A stretch of DNA of 20,423 nucleotides from Bacteroidota bacterium (lineage in GTDB: Bacteria; Bacteroidota; Bacteroidia; Cytophagales; Cytophagaceae), in the NCBI GenBank assembly GCA_023391415.1, contig JAEWAY010000002.1, positions 1 to 20,423 of the forward strand, written 5' to 3'. A program made the position numbers and the translations under genes. This document shows, one piece after another, positions 1-6,955 of the stretch (positions are counted from its first letter, which is position 1; each line of letters starts with the position of its first letter). The notes under the pieces were generated by a model. The model searched no databases. It was not told where the DNA came from and saw nothing but the letters and a program-made list of their open reading frames with translations.

Positions 1-132
1 TCGGCATTGGGAAACCTAACGCCGACAGAGTTCCTGTTGAAATATGGAAAACTCTCCGAGTTTCCCACATTACAACAGGATATTAATAATAATTCTAATT
101 GGAATTATTTAGTTTTGAATGTAGCTAGTTAA
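1..132 (+). CDS. IS3-family transposase OrfB, C-terminal fragment (5' end outside window)
   Basis: The first 43 codons are open from the window edge to a TAA at 130-132. The translation begins SALGNLTPTEFLLKYGKL, which fits the extreme C-terminus of the DDE integrase core of IS3-type OrfB transposases, where a 'S-LG-LTP-EF' stretch follows the catalytic glutamate helix. The catalytic residues lie upstream of the window, so activity cannot be judged. The element's right end should lie shortly after the stop, around 133-170, but I could not identify a convincing terminal inverted repeat. The assignment rests on a short motif. A relative of the IS481/IS3 integrase-core group is the main alternative. 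Confidence 0.7.
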   Translation, partial: SALGNLTPTEFLLKYGKLSEFPTLQQDINNNSNWNYLVLNVAS

Positions 133-353
133 GGGATGATTATAAGTTGATAAGTAGATCGTTTGTAGGCTCGCTTGCAAGACCCATGGCAGCCATGGAA
201 TGTTCGTTAGCTTTCGCGGGACGAATAATAAGCCAAATTTTTCTACGCCTGACTTTGCCAAACAGCCCAAAAATCAGGAAGAGGAGACACTATATTAACG
301 CGAATTATTTATTTTCGGACACTCAAATAAACCAAGAATTGAAAAAATATAGC

Positions 354-2669
354 ATGTTACGAAAAATTGTCTTTCAACTCACTCTCTTTATCATAACCTG
401 TACCCCGCTCTTTGCCGATTTTAATCCTCTCGATCCTAGTTTCAGGTCTTATATGTTTGGCAATTTGGATCCCGGTGATCAAGTACAAAAGATCGCGGTT
501 CAAAGTGACGGTAAGATTATTTTAGGAGGGCAGTTCATAAAATATAATGGTGTCGATAGAAAAAATATAGTACGTGTAAACCCGGACGGAACAATTGACA
601 ATACATTTGATCCGGGAAGTGGCGCGGATAAAAAGGTTCATGACATAGTTGTACTAAGCAATGGAAAAATATTGGTAGCGGGTGAATTTACAAGTTATAA
701 TGGAGTAACCGCGAAAGGGATTGTACGATTAAACGCCAACGGTTCTATCGACAATACATTCAGTACAACGGCTATCGCGTCCACGCCGATTGTTAGAAAA
801 ATAGGACTGTTAAGTGACGGGAAAATAGTACTTGGGGGCTCTGGTATCACATATACAGTCAATAGTGTTTCTCATAGCGGATTGGTTCGGTTAAATACGA
901 ATGGCGCAATAGACAATACTTTTTTACCGGGAACTAATTATTCTACGATTATGAGTATGGCGGTTCAAAGCGATAACAAACTTATTATAAGCGGATTTTT
1001 TATTGGAAACAGTATGATTGCCAGAATCAATACCAATGGAACAATAGATAATACTTTTGCGGGAAGTCCCGGAAATCAACATTATCAAGATATAAAAATA
1101 CTATCCGACGGAAAAATTTTGATCGCGGGCAATTTTAGCCATTACAAAGGTATTGAGGTTAATTCTATCGCGAGACTATTGTCGAATGGCAACTTGGATG
1201 CAGGATTTAATCCCGGAGGAATAGGGACAAAATTCGACAATAACCTCATCTCTACCATTAATACTATGGCCATACAATCCGATGGAAAAATAATTATTGC
1301 CGGCAACTTAGTTTCTTATAATAATACAAGTGTTTATAGTATCGCCCGATTAACCGCGAATGGTGTACCCGATCCTACCTTTAAAGCGCCTTATGTGGGC
1401 GGAATCGCGAATATTCTCTCAACAGCGGTACAATCTGACGGGAAAATTTTAATCGGCGGGTATTTTAGCGCCTTCGCTAATAATGTAAGTATGAACTTTA
1501 TCGCTAGGTTTCTTAATTGCCTGGTGCCTGAATCGCCTGTAAATACCACTACAAAAACATCTTACTGTAGAAATGACCCTGGAGAATTATCGGTGAGTGG
1601 AAGTGGTACCATGAAATGGTATACTACAAAAACAAGCACTACTCCGATTCATGAAGGGGCTGTATATAATCAACCCCTCGCGTTCGCGTCGTATTATGTA
1701 GAGTCAGGCAATAGCTGCGCGGCAAATCCTGACAGGACTCGGATCGATATTACGCTCCACTCTAAGCCTGTAATCGCCGCGAGCAATCAGACCGTATGCG
1801 CGGAGGAATCAATAACTTTAAAAGGCGGAAACGGTAACGGGAGTGTGCCGGCTACCTCATTTGCATGGTCTGACGGAATAGTGGACGGGGAAAGTTTTGT
1901 ACCTACCGCTACTAAAAGCTACACTGTTACCGGTACTGCCGACAACGGATGTTCTTCTTCCGCTACAATTACCGTTACTGTAAAGCCACTTCCCGATGTT
2001 ACCGCTACAGCTTCTAATCCCGTATGTAGTGGCGGCGCCGTTACTTTGACAGGTGGAGGAGCTACAACGTATTCATGGTCCGATGACGTTGTTAATGGGG
2101 TTGGTTTTATACCTGCCGCTACTAAGACGTATACCGTTACCGGTACTACCAACGGCTGTTCCAGGACAGCCTCTATAAATGTAGAAGTGAAACCGATGCC
2201 TGATACGGATATTATAATCACTAATTCCAGTTTGACATCCGCGCAAGGTAATGCGACGTATCAATGGATCAACTGTTCGAAAGACAGCGTAATGCCTGAA
2301 GAAGTGAATCAACTTTTTTTTACTAATGACAGTGATGAGTATAAGGTAATTATCACCCTTGATGGTTGTGTCGACAGTTCACTCTGTTTTACAAGACAAT
2401 TAGCAATCGCGGGACTTGATCTTGATTTGTTTGAAAATAATTTTTCTACGATTGTTCCAAATCCAAGTAATGGAAACTTTATGATCAAAACAATCGAATC
2501 TGGTAATTACCTAATCGTAGACGAAATTGGGCGGGTTGTGAAAACATTTACAATCACCGCCAAAGAAGATTACTCGCTACAAATAGAAAATAGCGGAATA
2601 TATTTTCTGCTTGGAGAGCAAGGAGAAGATCGTCAAATGAAAAGTCAAAAAATCGTTGTGATTAAATAA
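354..2669 (+). CDS. Secreted delta-60 repeat / Ig-like protein with T9SS type A sorting domain
   Basis: Predicted 771-residue surface or secreted protein. The ATG at 354 is chosen over the upstream in-frame TTG at 147 because it starts a typical signal peptide (MLRKIVFQLTLFIITCTPLFA, cleavage near residue 21); the 69-residue extension looks non-coding. Residues about 42-388 hold seven delta-60 repeats, each with a 'QSDGKIIIAG.F' strand, an 'IAR/IVRLN..G' strand and a 'G.IDNTF' end, probably forming a beta-propeller. Residues about 390-465 are Ig_7-like (KWYTTKTSTTPI). About 466-625 are two PKD-like Ig domains sharing 'SYTVTGT' ends. The tail, about 696-771, starts VPNPSNGNF and ends KSQKIVVIK, a T9SS type A signal. 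The ligand is unknown; adhesion or carbohydrate contact is inference. The gene is visibly more A+T-rich than the genes further right and is flanked by IS3 remnants, which may mean it was moved in. No clear promoter, Shine-Dalgarno or terminator was found. Confidence 0.9.
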   Translation: MLRKIVFQLTLFIITCTPLFADFNPLDPSFRSYMFGNLDPGDQVQKIAVQSDGKIILGGQFIKYNGVDRKNIVRVNPDGTIDNTFDPGSGADKKVHDIVVLSNGKILVAGEFTSYNGVTAKGIVRLNANGSIDNTFSTTAIASTPIVRKIGLLSDGKIVLGGSGITYTVNSVSHSGLVRLNTNGAIDNTFLPGTNYSTIMSMAVQSDNKLIISGFFIGNSMIARINTNGTIDNTFAGSPGNQHYQDIKILSDGKILIAGNFSHYKGIEVNSIARLLSNGNLDAGFNPGGIGTKFDNNLISTINTMAIQSDGKIIIAGNLVSYNNTSVYSIARLTANGVPDPTFKAPYVGGIANILSTAVQSDGKILIGGYFSAFANNVSMNFIARFLNCLVPESPVNTTTKTSYCRNDPGELSVSGSGTMKWYTTKTSTTPIHEGAVYNQPLAFASYYVESGNSCAANPDRTRIDITLHSKPVIAASNQTVCAEESITLKGGNGNGSVPATSFAWSDGIVDGESFVPTATKSYTVTGTADNGCSSSATITVTVKPLPDVTATASNPVCSGGAVTLTGGGATTYSWSDDVVNGVGFIPAATKTYTVTGTTNGCSRTASINVEVKPMPDTDIIITNSSLTSAQGNATYQWINCSKDSVMPEEVNQLFFTNDSDEYKVIITLDGCVDSSLCFTRQLAIAGLDLDLFENNFSTIVPNPSNGNFMIKTIESGNYLIVDEIGRVVKTFTITAKEDYSLQIENSGIYFLLGEQGEDRQMKSQKIVVIK

Positions 2670-2974
2670 CTTCGATAACGCGAGCATGTCAAAAGTGAAG
2701 CGTTTCGTCAGCTACGGGGAGGCGAAAGGTTAAAATTGAAATTGACCAGACTAATGACAGGGTTGTAAGCTCAAGCCCGGCAGGGAAGAAGAAAGCTACA
2801 GATGGAACAATTGGGGTAGATAAACAGATTTGTGATGAAAAGTGTGTCCCATGTTATAGTTTTGCGAAGCCTTATCGAAGGATTTTTAATCCTTAATTAC
2901 TTAACAGGCGGTTCGGAGAATCGGAGATAAGGCTTCGGAATTAGTAATTTCGAAGAGCGGATTATGTAAAACCG
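2670..2974. other. Stretch without an intact gene after the delta-60 gene
   Basis: I see no intact gene here. One plus-strand frame stays open from about 2697 to a TAA near 2895 (roughly 60 codons, containing AGKKKATDGTIGVDK), but it has no start codon, no recognisable domain and no ribosome binding site. It may be a coding remnant. The stretch also holds a hairpin and a longer inverted repeat, listed separately. The composition resembles decayed mobile or coding DNA more than a regulatory region. Confidence 0.5.
2866..2936. repeat. Inverted repeat with inner hairpin
   Basis: GAAGCCTTATC at 2866-2876 is matched exactly by its reverse complement GATAAGGCTTC at 2926-2936, and one further outer pair (2865/2937) also fits, giving 12 bp arms around 49 bases. 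Inside lies a second perfect hairpin, AAGGATT-TTT-AATCCTT, at 2878-2894. There is no T-tract directly after either arm, so a terminator role is doubtful. The repeat sits next to an IS3 orfA remnant and could be the footprint of a small mobile element or of its ends. Confidence 0.45.
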
Positions 2975-2981
2975 ACCAATC

Positions 2982-3104
2982 TTCCTCTAGCTCTTTGAGT
3001 CTTTTCAGATGAGAGGCTTCCATGCCACCGTATTTCCGCTTTCAGGTGTAAAAGGGGGCTTTGCGGATCTGTTCACGACATAGGTCTTCGGTGGGAACGG
3101 TCAT
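2982..3104 (-). pseudogene. IS3-family transposase OrfA remnant with in-frame stop
   Basis: Reading the minus strand from the ATG at 3104-3102 gives MTVPTEDLCREQIRKAPFYT, a TGA at 3044-3042, then KRKYGGMEASHLKRLKELEE. The pattern 'KYGGME.S.LKRLKELEEEN' is characteristic of the linker and leucine-zipper start of IS3-type OrfA, and the stop most likely replaces the tryptophan that usually precedes this block (FY.W). Similarity ends at about 2981, after 41 codons, so the rest of OrfA and all of OrfB are missing. An OrfA of this family normally has about 90-130 residues. The fragment is certainly dead as a transposase gene. Confidence 0.8.
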
Positions 3105-3111
3105 GTGTATA

Positions 3112-3117
3112 CTCCTT
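3112..3117 (-). promoter_or_regulatory. Shine-Dalgarno AAGGAG of the dead IS3 orfA
   Basis: The minus strand carries AAGGAG seven bases before the orfA ATG. This fixes the start of the remnant. It stands out because none of the intact host genes whose starts are visible here has such a site, as is usual in Bacteroidota. Confidence 0.65.
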
Positions 3118-3202
3118 AAGGGAGCTTATTATCTGACTTTCTGTAAATCCGCTTTTCTTCATGCAATAGTTTAAGGTAACAATTTTTACTTTTAAACTGA
3201 TC

Positions 3203-3466
3203 CTATTTAACAATTAGCTTCCCTCTGTAAAAAAAGTTTGATCGACTTCCTGAAAGTTGAAAAAGGTAAAGTCCCGGACTTAAATTCTTACTTCTGACAG
3301 TATAGTTGCCTGAGTTTTCAATGTCTTCATACAAAGTGACTTGCCCGGAAGAGTTGACTATTTTTATTTTCAAATTTTTCTCTGTTTGGTTTTTCCAGGT
3401 TATGATGGTAAAATCCGAAAATGGATTTGGAGAAACATTTACCTCATCTTCAAAAAACGAGCTCCG
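3203..3466 (-). pseudogene. Decapitated T9SS type A sorting domain (C-terminal remnant of a secreted protein)
   Basis: The minus strand encodes 87 residues ending at a TAG (3205-3203). The start reads EDEVNVSPNPFSDFTI, followed by IKIVNSSGQVTLYED, then LSPGLYLFQLSG and the end GKLIVK. This is the full layout of a type A sorting domain: the 'PNPF.D' entry, the 'V.N..G..V' strand, the 'L..GLY...L' strand and the basic 'KLIVK' end. An in-frame TAG at 3469-3467 lies directly upstream, there is no start codon, and no passenger domain is present, so only the secretion signal of a former protein survives. It lies 98 bp from the IS3 orfA remnant on the same strand, which suggests that insertion or deletion by the element removed the rest. 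A plus-strand frame over the same bases is an antisense shadow. Confidence 0.85.
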
Positions 3467-3514
3467 CTATTCGGGTTCCTCCCAATAAGCCCGAAAGCTT
3501 ATTTTAAGAATTAA

Positions 3515-3778
3515 CAACAGTTCCGGAATAGTGGAAACTGTTTATGTTCGCCTAAAACTATGTGTATACTCTTACCTGCGTCTTTAGAAAAAGCTGTAAG
3601 AGGAGGATTGGACCTGGAGAACTATCCGGATACGCGAAAAACCATGTATTCCGAGGAATGGCCGCTGGCGGTAGCCTGACATGAAGGGTTCCCCGGACAG
3701 CGTTTTTATTCCTCGGATCATTCGGCTGAATTTTCCGGCAATAATTATAACTTTGGGAGTTCGGGGCTATTTAATTAG
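3515..3778 (+). pseudogene. Degenerate reading frame of unknown function, one in-frame TGA
   Basis: One plus-strand frame is open from 3515, passes an ATG at 3560, reads EKAVRGGLDLENYPDTRKTM and then YSEEWPLAVA, meets a TGA at 3677-3679, and continues in the same frame as HEGFPGQRFYSSDHSAEF and NNYNFGSSGLFN to a TAG at 3776-3778. The protein-like composition on both sides of the stop suggests a genuine C-terminal gene fragment in which a tryptophan or arginine codon became TGA. I do not recognise the family. It ends 50 bp before the isomerase-like gene. A functional 39-residue peptide from 3560-3679 is possible but unlikely. Confidence 0.45.
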
Positions 3779-3828
3779 AATATAGCAGTACTGATTATTC
3801 CGGACTTTTTTACAATCTGACCACATAT

Positions 3829-4779
3829 ATGAACACTTCAAGACGCGATTTCCTTTTCCAAGCGGGCAAACTGGCGGGCGGCGTAGCGCTTTCGGGCGGC
3901 TTATCGTCTTTTTTACTGCCAGAAGAAACTGAAAAACTTCATTTCAAGATATCTTTGGCTCAATGGTCTCTGCATAAAGCGCTTTTCAGAGAAGAAATGA
4001 CTACGCTGGATTTTCCGGAAGTAGCCAGAAAACAATACGATATCCATGCCATTGAATATGTAAGCCAGTTTTTTCAGGATAAAGCCAAAGACCAAAGCTA
4101 TCTCAAAACCCTTAAGGAGCGCTGTCGCGACAATGGAGTGAAAAGCCTGCTGATCATGGTGGATCTGGAAGGCTCGCTCGCGTCTCCGAATCCGGCGGAG
4201 CGAAAAAAAGCGGTAGAAAATCATTATAAATGGGTGGAAGCCGCGAGGTTTCTTGGCTGTCACGCGATTCGCGTCAATCTGCATGGTGAAAACAGAAATG
4301 AGCACGTATGGCGACAGGCTTCTATCGATGGACTGGGAAAGCTCGCGGAGTTTTGCGCTGACAGAAAAATACATGCGCTGGTCGAAAATCACGGACAGTT
4401 TTCCTCCAACGGCAAACTCCTGGCGGAAGTAGTCAGTCAGATAAAAAATCCTTACTGCGGGACCTTGCCGGATTTCGGCAATTTCTGTCTGCGAAGAGAG
4501 AAAGGAGATATGTGGGAATCTCCCTGTGTAGACTGGTATGATCCTTACAAAGGGGTGGAAGAGATGCTGCCCTTCGCTAAAGGCGTAAGCGCTAAAAGCT
4601 TTGATTTTGACGACAACGGCGATGAGCTTCATACGGATTTCCGACGGATGCTGCGTCTGATTCAAAAATCGGGTTATAAAGGCTATGTTGGCATCGAGTA
4701 TGAGGGCGAGAATCTGCCGGAAAAACAAGGCATCCTTCAAACGAAAGCCTTGCTGGAAAAAATCAGGCGGGAGCTCTGA
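3829..4779 (+). CDS. Tat-signal sugar phosphate isomerase/epimerase-like TIM-barrel protein
   Basis: Encodes 316 residues, a normal length for the xylose isomerase-like TIM-barrel family (AP endonuclease 2 fold). The N-terminus MNTSRRDFLFQAGKLAGG is a twin-arginine signal followed by a hydrophobic stretch and SFLL, so the protein should be exported folded to the periplasm. Barrel landmarks are AIEY (Glu76), IRVNLHGE (about 147-154), LVENHG (Glu186), LPDFGN (Asp215), AKSFDFDD (about 255-262) and VGIEYEGE (Glu290). Glu186, Asp215 and Glu290 sit where this family places metal ligands and catalytic acids. The substrate cannot be read from sequence; an epimerase or isomerase acting on a free sugar or polyol is usual for the exported members. 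It precedes the xylanase gene by 254 bp on the same strand, so a link to hemicellulose use is possible but only inferred. No Shine-Dalgarno is visible. Confidence 0.85.
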   Translation: MNTSRRDFLFQAGKLAGGVALSGGLSSFLLPEETEKLHFKISLAQWSLHKALFREEMTTLDFPEVARKQYDIHAIEYVSQFFQDKAKDQSYLKTLKERCRDNGVKSLLIMVDLEGSLASPNPAERKKAVENHYKWVEAARFLGCHAIRVNLHGENRNEHVWRQASIDGLGKLAEFCADRKIHALVENHGQFSSNGKLLAEVVSQIKNPYCGTLPDFGNFCLRREKGDMWESPCVDWYDPYKGVEEMLPFAKGVSAKSFDFDDNGDELHTDFRRMLRLIQKSGYKGYVGIEYEGENLPEKQGILQTKALLEKIRREL

Positions 4780-5033
4780 TACGCGGGATATGCCTCATCT
4801 TAGTATCACGATCAGGACGGAATATCTATTTTTTGAGCCCGGATTATGGCGTTCGGGTATTGCTCCCGGAGAAAAATGGGGTGAAGAGAAGATCCGGCGA
4901 TTGACCGCGGTATTCAGTCGTTTTTATCTTAAATTATTAAAAAAAATCTTTTTGTTGTTTACTTTTTGAGCCTTTAAGAGTCTAAGTAGGAAAATTAAAC
5001 GTTGGAGTGGCCTTTTTAATTAAAAAATAAACC

Positions 5034-6812
5034 ATGAAACAAAAACGACTACTTAGAAACTCATTAAAATTCCTGTCAACGGCGACATGCCTGTTTATGC
5101 TTTACGGGATTGCAAACGCGCAGACAGTCACCAATAACACGCAGGGGACGCACGAGGACTATTTTTATTCTTTCTGGAATGACGGCCAAAGCGGTTCGGC
5201 GTCCATGACCCTTGGTCCGGGAGGAAATTACAGTACGGTATGGAACAATATCAACAACTTTACGGCGGGTAAGGGCTGGAAAACCGGAAAGCCTGACAGG
5301 GCGGTTTGTTTTGAAGGTTCTTTCAATGGGGGGAGTAATGGCTTTTTGGCTGTGTACGGATGGACAAAAGACCCTTTGATTGAATACTATGTGGTGGAAA
5401 GCTATGGACAATGGACGCCTCCCGGAAACACCAGCGATATCATTCATAAAGGATCTTTTACCAGCGATGGGGGAACGTACAATATTTATGTTTCTACCAG
5501 AACCAATCAGCCGTCTATCGTAGGTACGGCTACTTTTCAGCAATATTGGAGCGTCCGTACGACCAAAAGATCCAGCGGGACGGTTACTTTCGCCAATCAT
5601 GTCGCGGAATGGAAGCGTCTGGGCATGAATCTTGGCACCACCTGGGATTATCAGATTATGGAATCGGAAGGGTACAAAAGTAGCGGTAGTTCGAATATTA
5701 CGGTAAAGGAGTGCGTGTCTTGCGCTACGCCCGCCCCAACAGCTACTCTTTCATATGACTATGAAGTAGGCGAGGTGGCCGCCAGACTCACGGCTTCCGG
5801 TACCGCGCTCAAATGGTATAGCGGCGCTTCGAGTACTACGCCTCTTTCTGGCGCTCCGACTCCTTCTACCGCGGAGGTCGGTACAACCAGGTATTACGTG
5901 TCTCAAATTTTGAATGGTTGCGAAGGACAAAGGACGGAAATTACTGTACGAGTATCGCGGTTGTACAAAATATTTAAGGTTCCCGCTTCCATAAATATCG
6001 ATGGCGTGATCGATCCGGAGTGGGAAGACGAGAATGTTGAGAAGATGAACGCCGGTATCGCGCTGGTGGGGAGTAATATAAGCGCCTCTGACCTGAGCGG
6101 CTACGCCAAGATGCTGTGGGATGGCGCGTATCTGTATGTACTGGCCGACATAACGGATGATAGCAAGAGGAATGATAGTGAGAATAACTACGAGGACGAT
6201 GGAATTGAAATATATATCGATATCAATAACGATAAAGCTACAAGCTACGGTCCGAATGATTTTCAGTACACCTTTGGGTGGAACGACGGAGCGATCGTAG
6301 GAGTAAGGCCGGATGGCGCGTCCAACGCAGGTATTATATACACGGTGGCGGATAAGGCGGATGGCTATCTGATCGAAGCCCGGATCCCTTGGGCGACCTT
6401 GGGGGGATCTCCATCGGCGGAACAGTGGATAGGCGTCGACTTTATGATAAACGACGATGACGATGGCGGTGGAAGGGATGGAAAGCTGTCATGGCACTCC
6501 CCGACGGATGAAGCTTACAGAGATCCTTCGCTGTTTGGCACTGGTAAGCTGGTGGAACAGGATATAGTTACAGGATCTGAAAGCTTTTCTTCCGGAGCGA
6601 TCGCGGTTTTTCCGAATCCCGCGTTGGATGAGCTATATGTGACCGGCCTGAGGAATAACTTTGACTTCGCGATCCTTGATTATTCCGGAAGAGTGGTTTT
6701 GGAGGGGCGAAGCGCGGGGAAAATCAATATTACCGCGTTGGAATCAGGCATATATATTCTGAGAACGCGGCAGGGCGAGCATGCCAAACTGACCAAGATT
6801 TCCAAAATGTAA
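5034..6812 (+). CDS. GH11 endo-1,4-beta-xylanase with Ig-like, CBM9-like and T9SS domains
   Basis: A 592-residue secreted enzyme that cleaves internal beta-1,4 bonds of xylan. Residues 1-29 are a signal peptide ending ANA. The GH11 jelly roll spans about 31-226: PLIEYYVVESYG supplies the nucleophile Glu117, and YQIMESEGYKSSGSS supplies the acid/base Glu212. NNFTAGKGW places Asn75 where the residue next to the acid/base lies; in characterised GH11 enzymes Asn here goes with neutral to alkaline pH optima and Asp with acidic ones. Residues about 233-308 form an Ig_7-like domain (LKWYSGASSTTPL). About 310-508 resemble CBM9 (INIDGVIDPEW, DDGIEIYIDINND, GYLIEARIPW), which would bind xylan or cellulose ends. 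The tail, about 522-592, opens AVFPNPALDELYV and is a T9SS type A domain, so the product is exported and probably anchored at the surface. A terminator follows directly. Confidence 0.95.
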   Translation: MKQKRLLRNSLKFLSTATCLFMLYGIANAQTVTNNTQGTHEDYFYSFWNDGQSGSASMTLGPGGNYSTVWNNINNFTAGKGWKTGKPDRAVCFEGSFNGGSNGFLAVYGWTKDPLIEYYVVESYGQWTPPGNTSDIIHKGSFTSDGGTYNIYVSTRTNQPSIVGTATFQQYWSVRTTKRSSGTVTFANHVAEWKRLGMNLGTTWDYQIMESEGYKSSGSSNITVKECVSCATPAPTATLSYDYEVGEVAARLTASGTALKWYSGASSTTPLSGAPTPSTAEVGTTRYYVSQILNGCEGQRTEITVRVSRLYKIFKVPASINIDGVIDPEWEDENVEKMNAGIALVGSNISASDLSGYAKMLWDGAYLYVLADITDDSKRNDSENNYEDDGIEIYIDINNDKATSYGPNDFQYTFGWNDGAIVGVRPDGASNAGIIYTVADKADGYLIEARIPWATLGGSPSAEQWIGVDFMINDDDDGGGRDGKLSWHSPTDEAYRDPSLFGTGKLVEQDIVTGSESFSSGAIAVFPNPALDELYVTGLRNNFDFAILDYSGRVVLEGRSAGKINITALESGIYILRTRQGEHAKLTKISKM

Positions 6813-6819
6813 TTATGAG

Positions 6820-6847
6820 AAGGGGCCTTGAGCCCCTTTTTATTTTT
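6820..6847 (+). terminator. Intrinsic terminator of the xylanase gene
   Basis: AAGGGGC at 6820-6826 pairs perfectly with GCCCCTT at 6832-6838 across a CTTGA loop, and runs into a T-rich tract (TTTTTATTTTTT). It starts seven bases after the stop codon. This is the clearest rho-independent terminator in the window. Confidence 0.9.
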
Positions 6848-6890
6848 TCAAGGGGTCAATCGCCTGATCAGGTAGTTTCTCGATATGTAT

Positions 6891-6952
6891 AAACACGCGT
6901 AGAAGGCTACAGCTTCGGGTTCATTTTGGACTATAGCCTTCCTCGCGTGTTT
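6891..6952 (-). terminator. Long hairpin after the convergent repeat-protein gene, probable terminator
   Basis: Arms 6891-6909 and 6934-6952 pair at 17 of 19 positions (AAACACGCG..AGAAGGCTA against TAGCCTTC..CGCGTGTTT), with a two-base internal mismatch and a 24-base loop. It begins three bases beyond the stop codon of the minus-strand gene at 6956-8158. The T-tract on the minus side is short (TTT then ATAC), so it may end transcription from both sides or mainly stabilise the 3' end. Confidence 0.6.
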
Positions 6953-6955
6953 GTT

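Noticed and set aside
184..198. CCATGGCAGCCATGG palindrome just after the IS3 orfB tail, as a possible IS end or operator
   Set aside because: Only six bases per arm, no second copy near the other IS remnant, and no link to a terminal repeat could be shown.
147..353. In-frame N-terminal extension of the delta-60 protein from a TTG at 147
   Set aside because: It would bury a clear signal peptide that starts at the ATG at 354, and its composition is not protein-like for this gene.
3306..3488. 60-residue plus-strand frame
   Set aside because: It is antisense to the minus-strand T9SS tail remnant, which has clear family motifs.
3913..4740. 275-residue minus-strand frame
   Set aside because: It is a shadow of the isomerase-like gene, with no domain and unlikely basic/aromatic composition.
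4829..4880. GAGCCCG...CGGG..GCTC hairpin after the isomerase-like gene as a terminator
   Set aside because: The stem is broken into four-base pieces and no T-tract follows.
4685..4969. 94-residue plus-strand frame overlapping the end of the isomerase-like gene
   Set aside because: Its first third is an out-of-frame reading of a real gene and the rest has no protein-like pattern.
4951..4970. Promoter with a -7 box at TACTTTTTG before the xylanase gene
   Set aside because: The spacing within the box is one base too long and no TTTG occurs 19-21 bases upstream.
5076..5600. 174-residue minus-strand frame inside the xylanase gene
   Set aside because: The opposite strand encodes the GH11 catalytic domain with both glutamates; this is a shadow.
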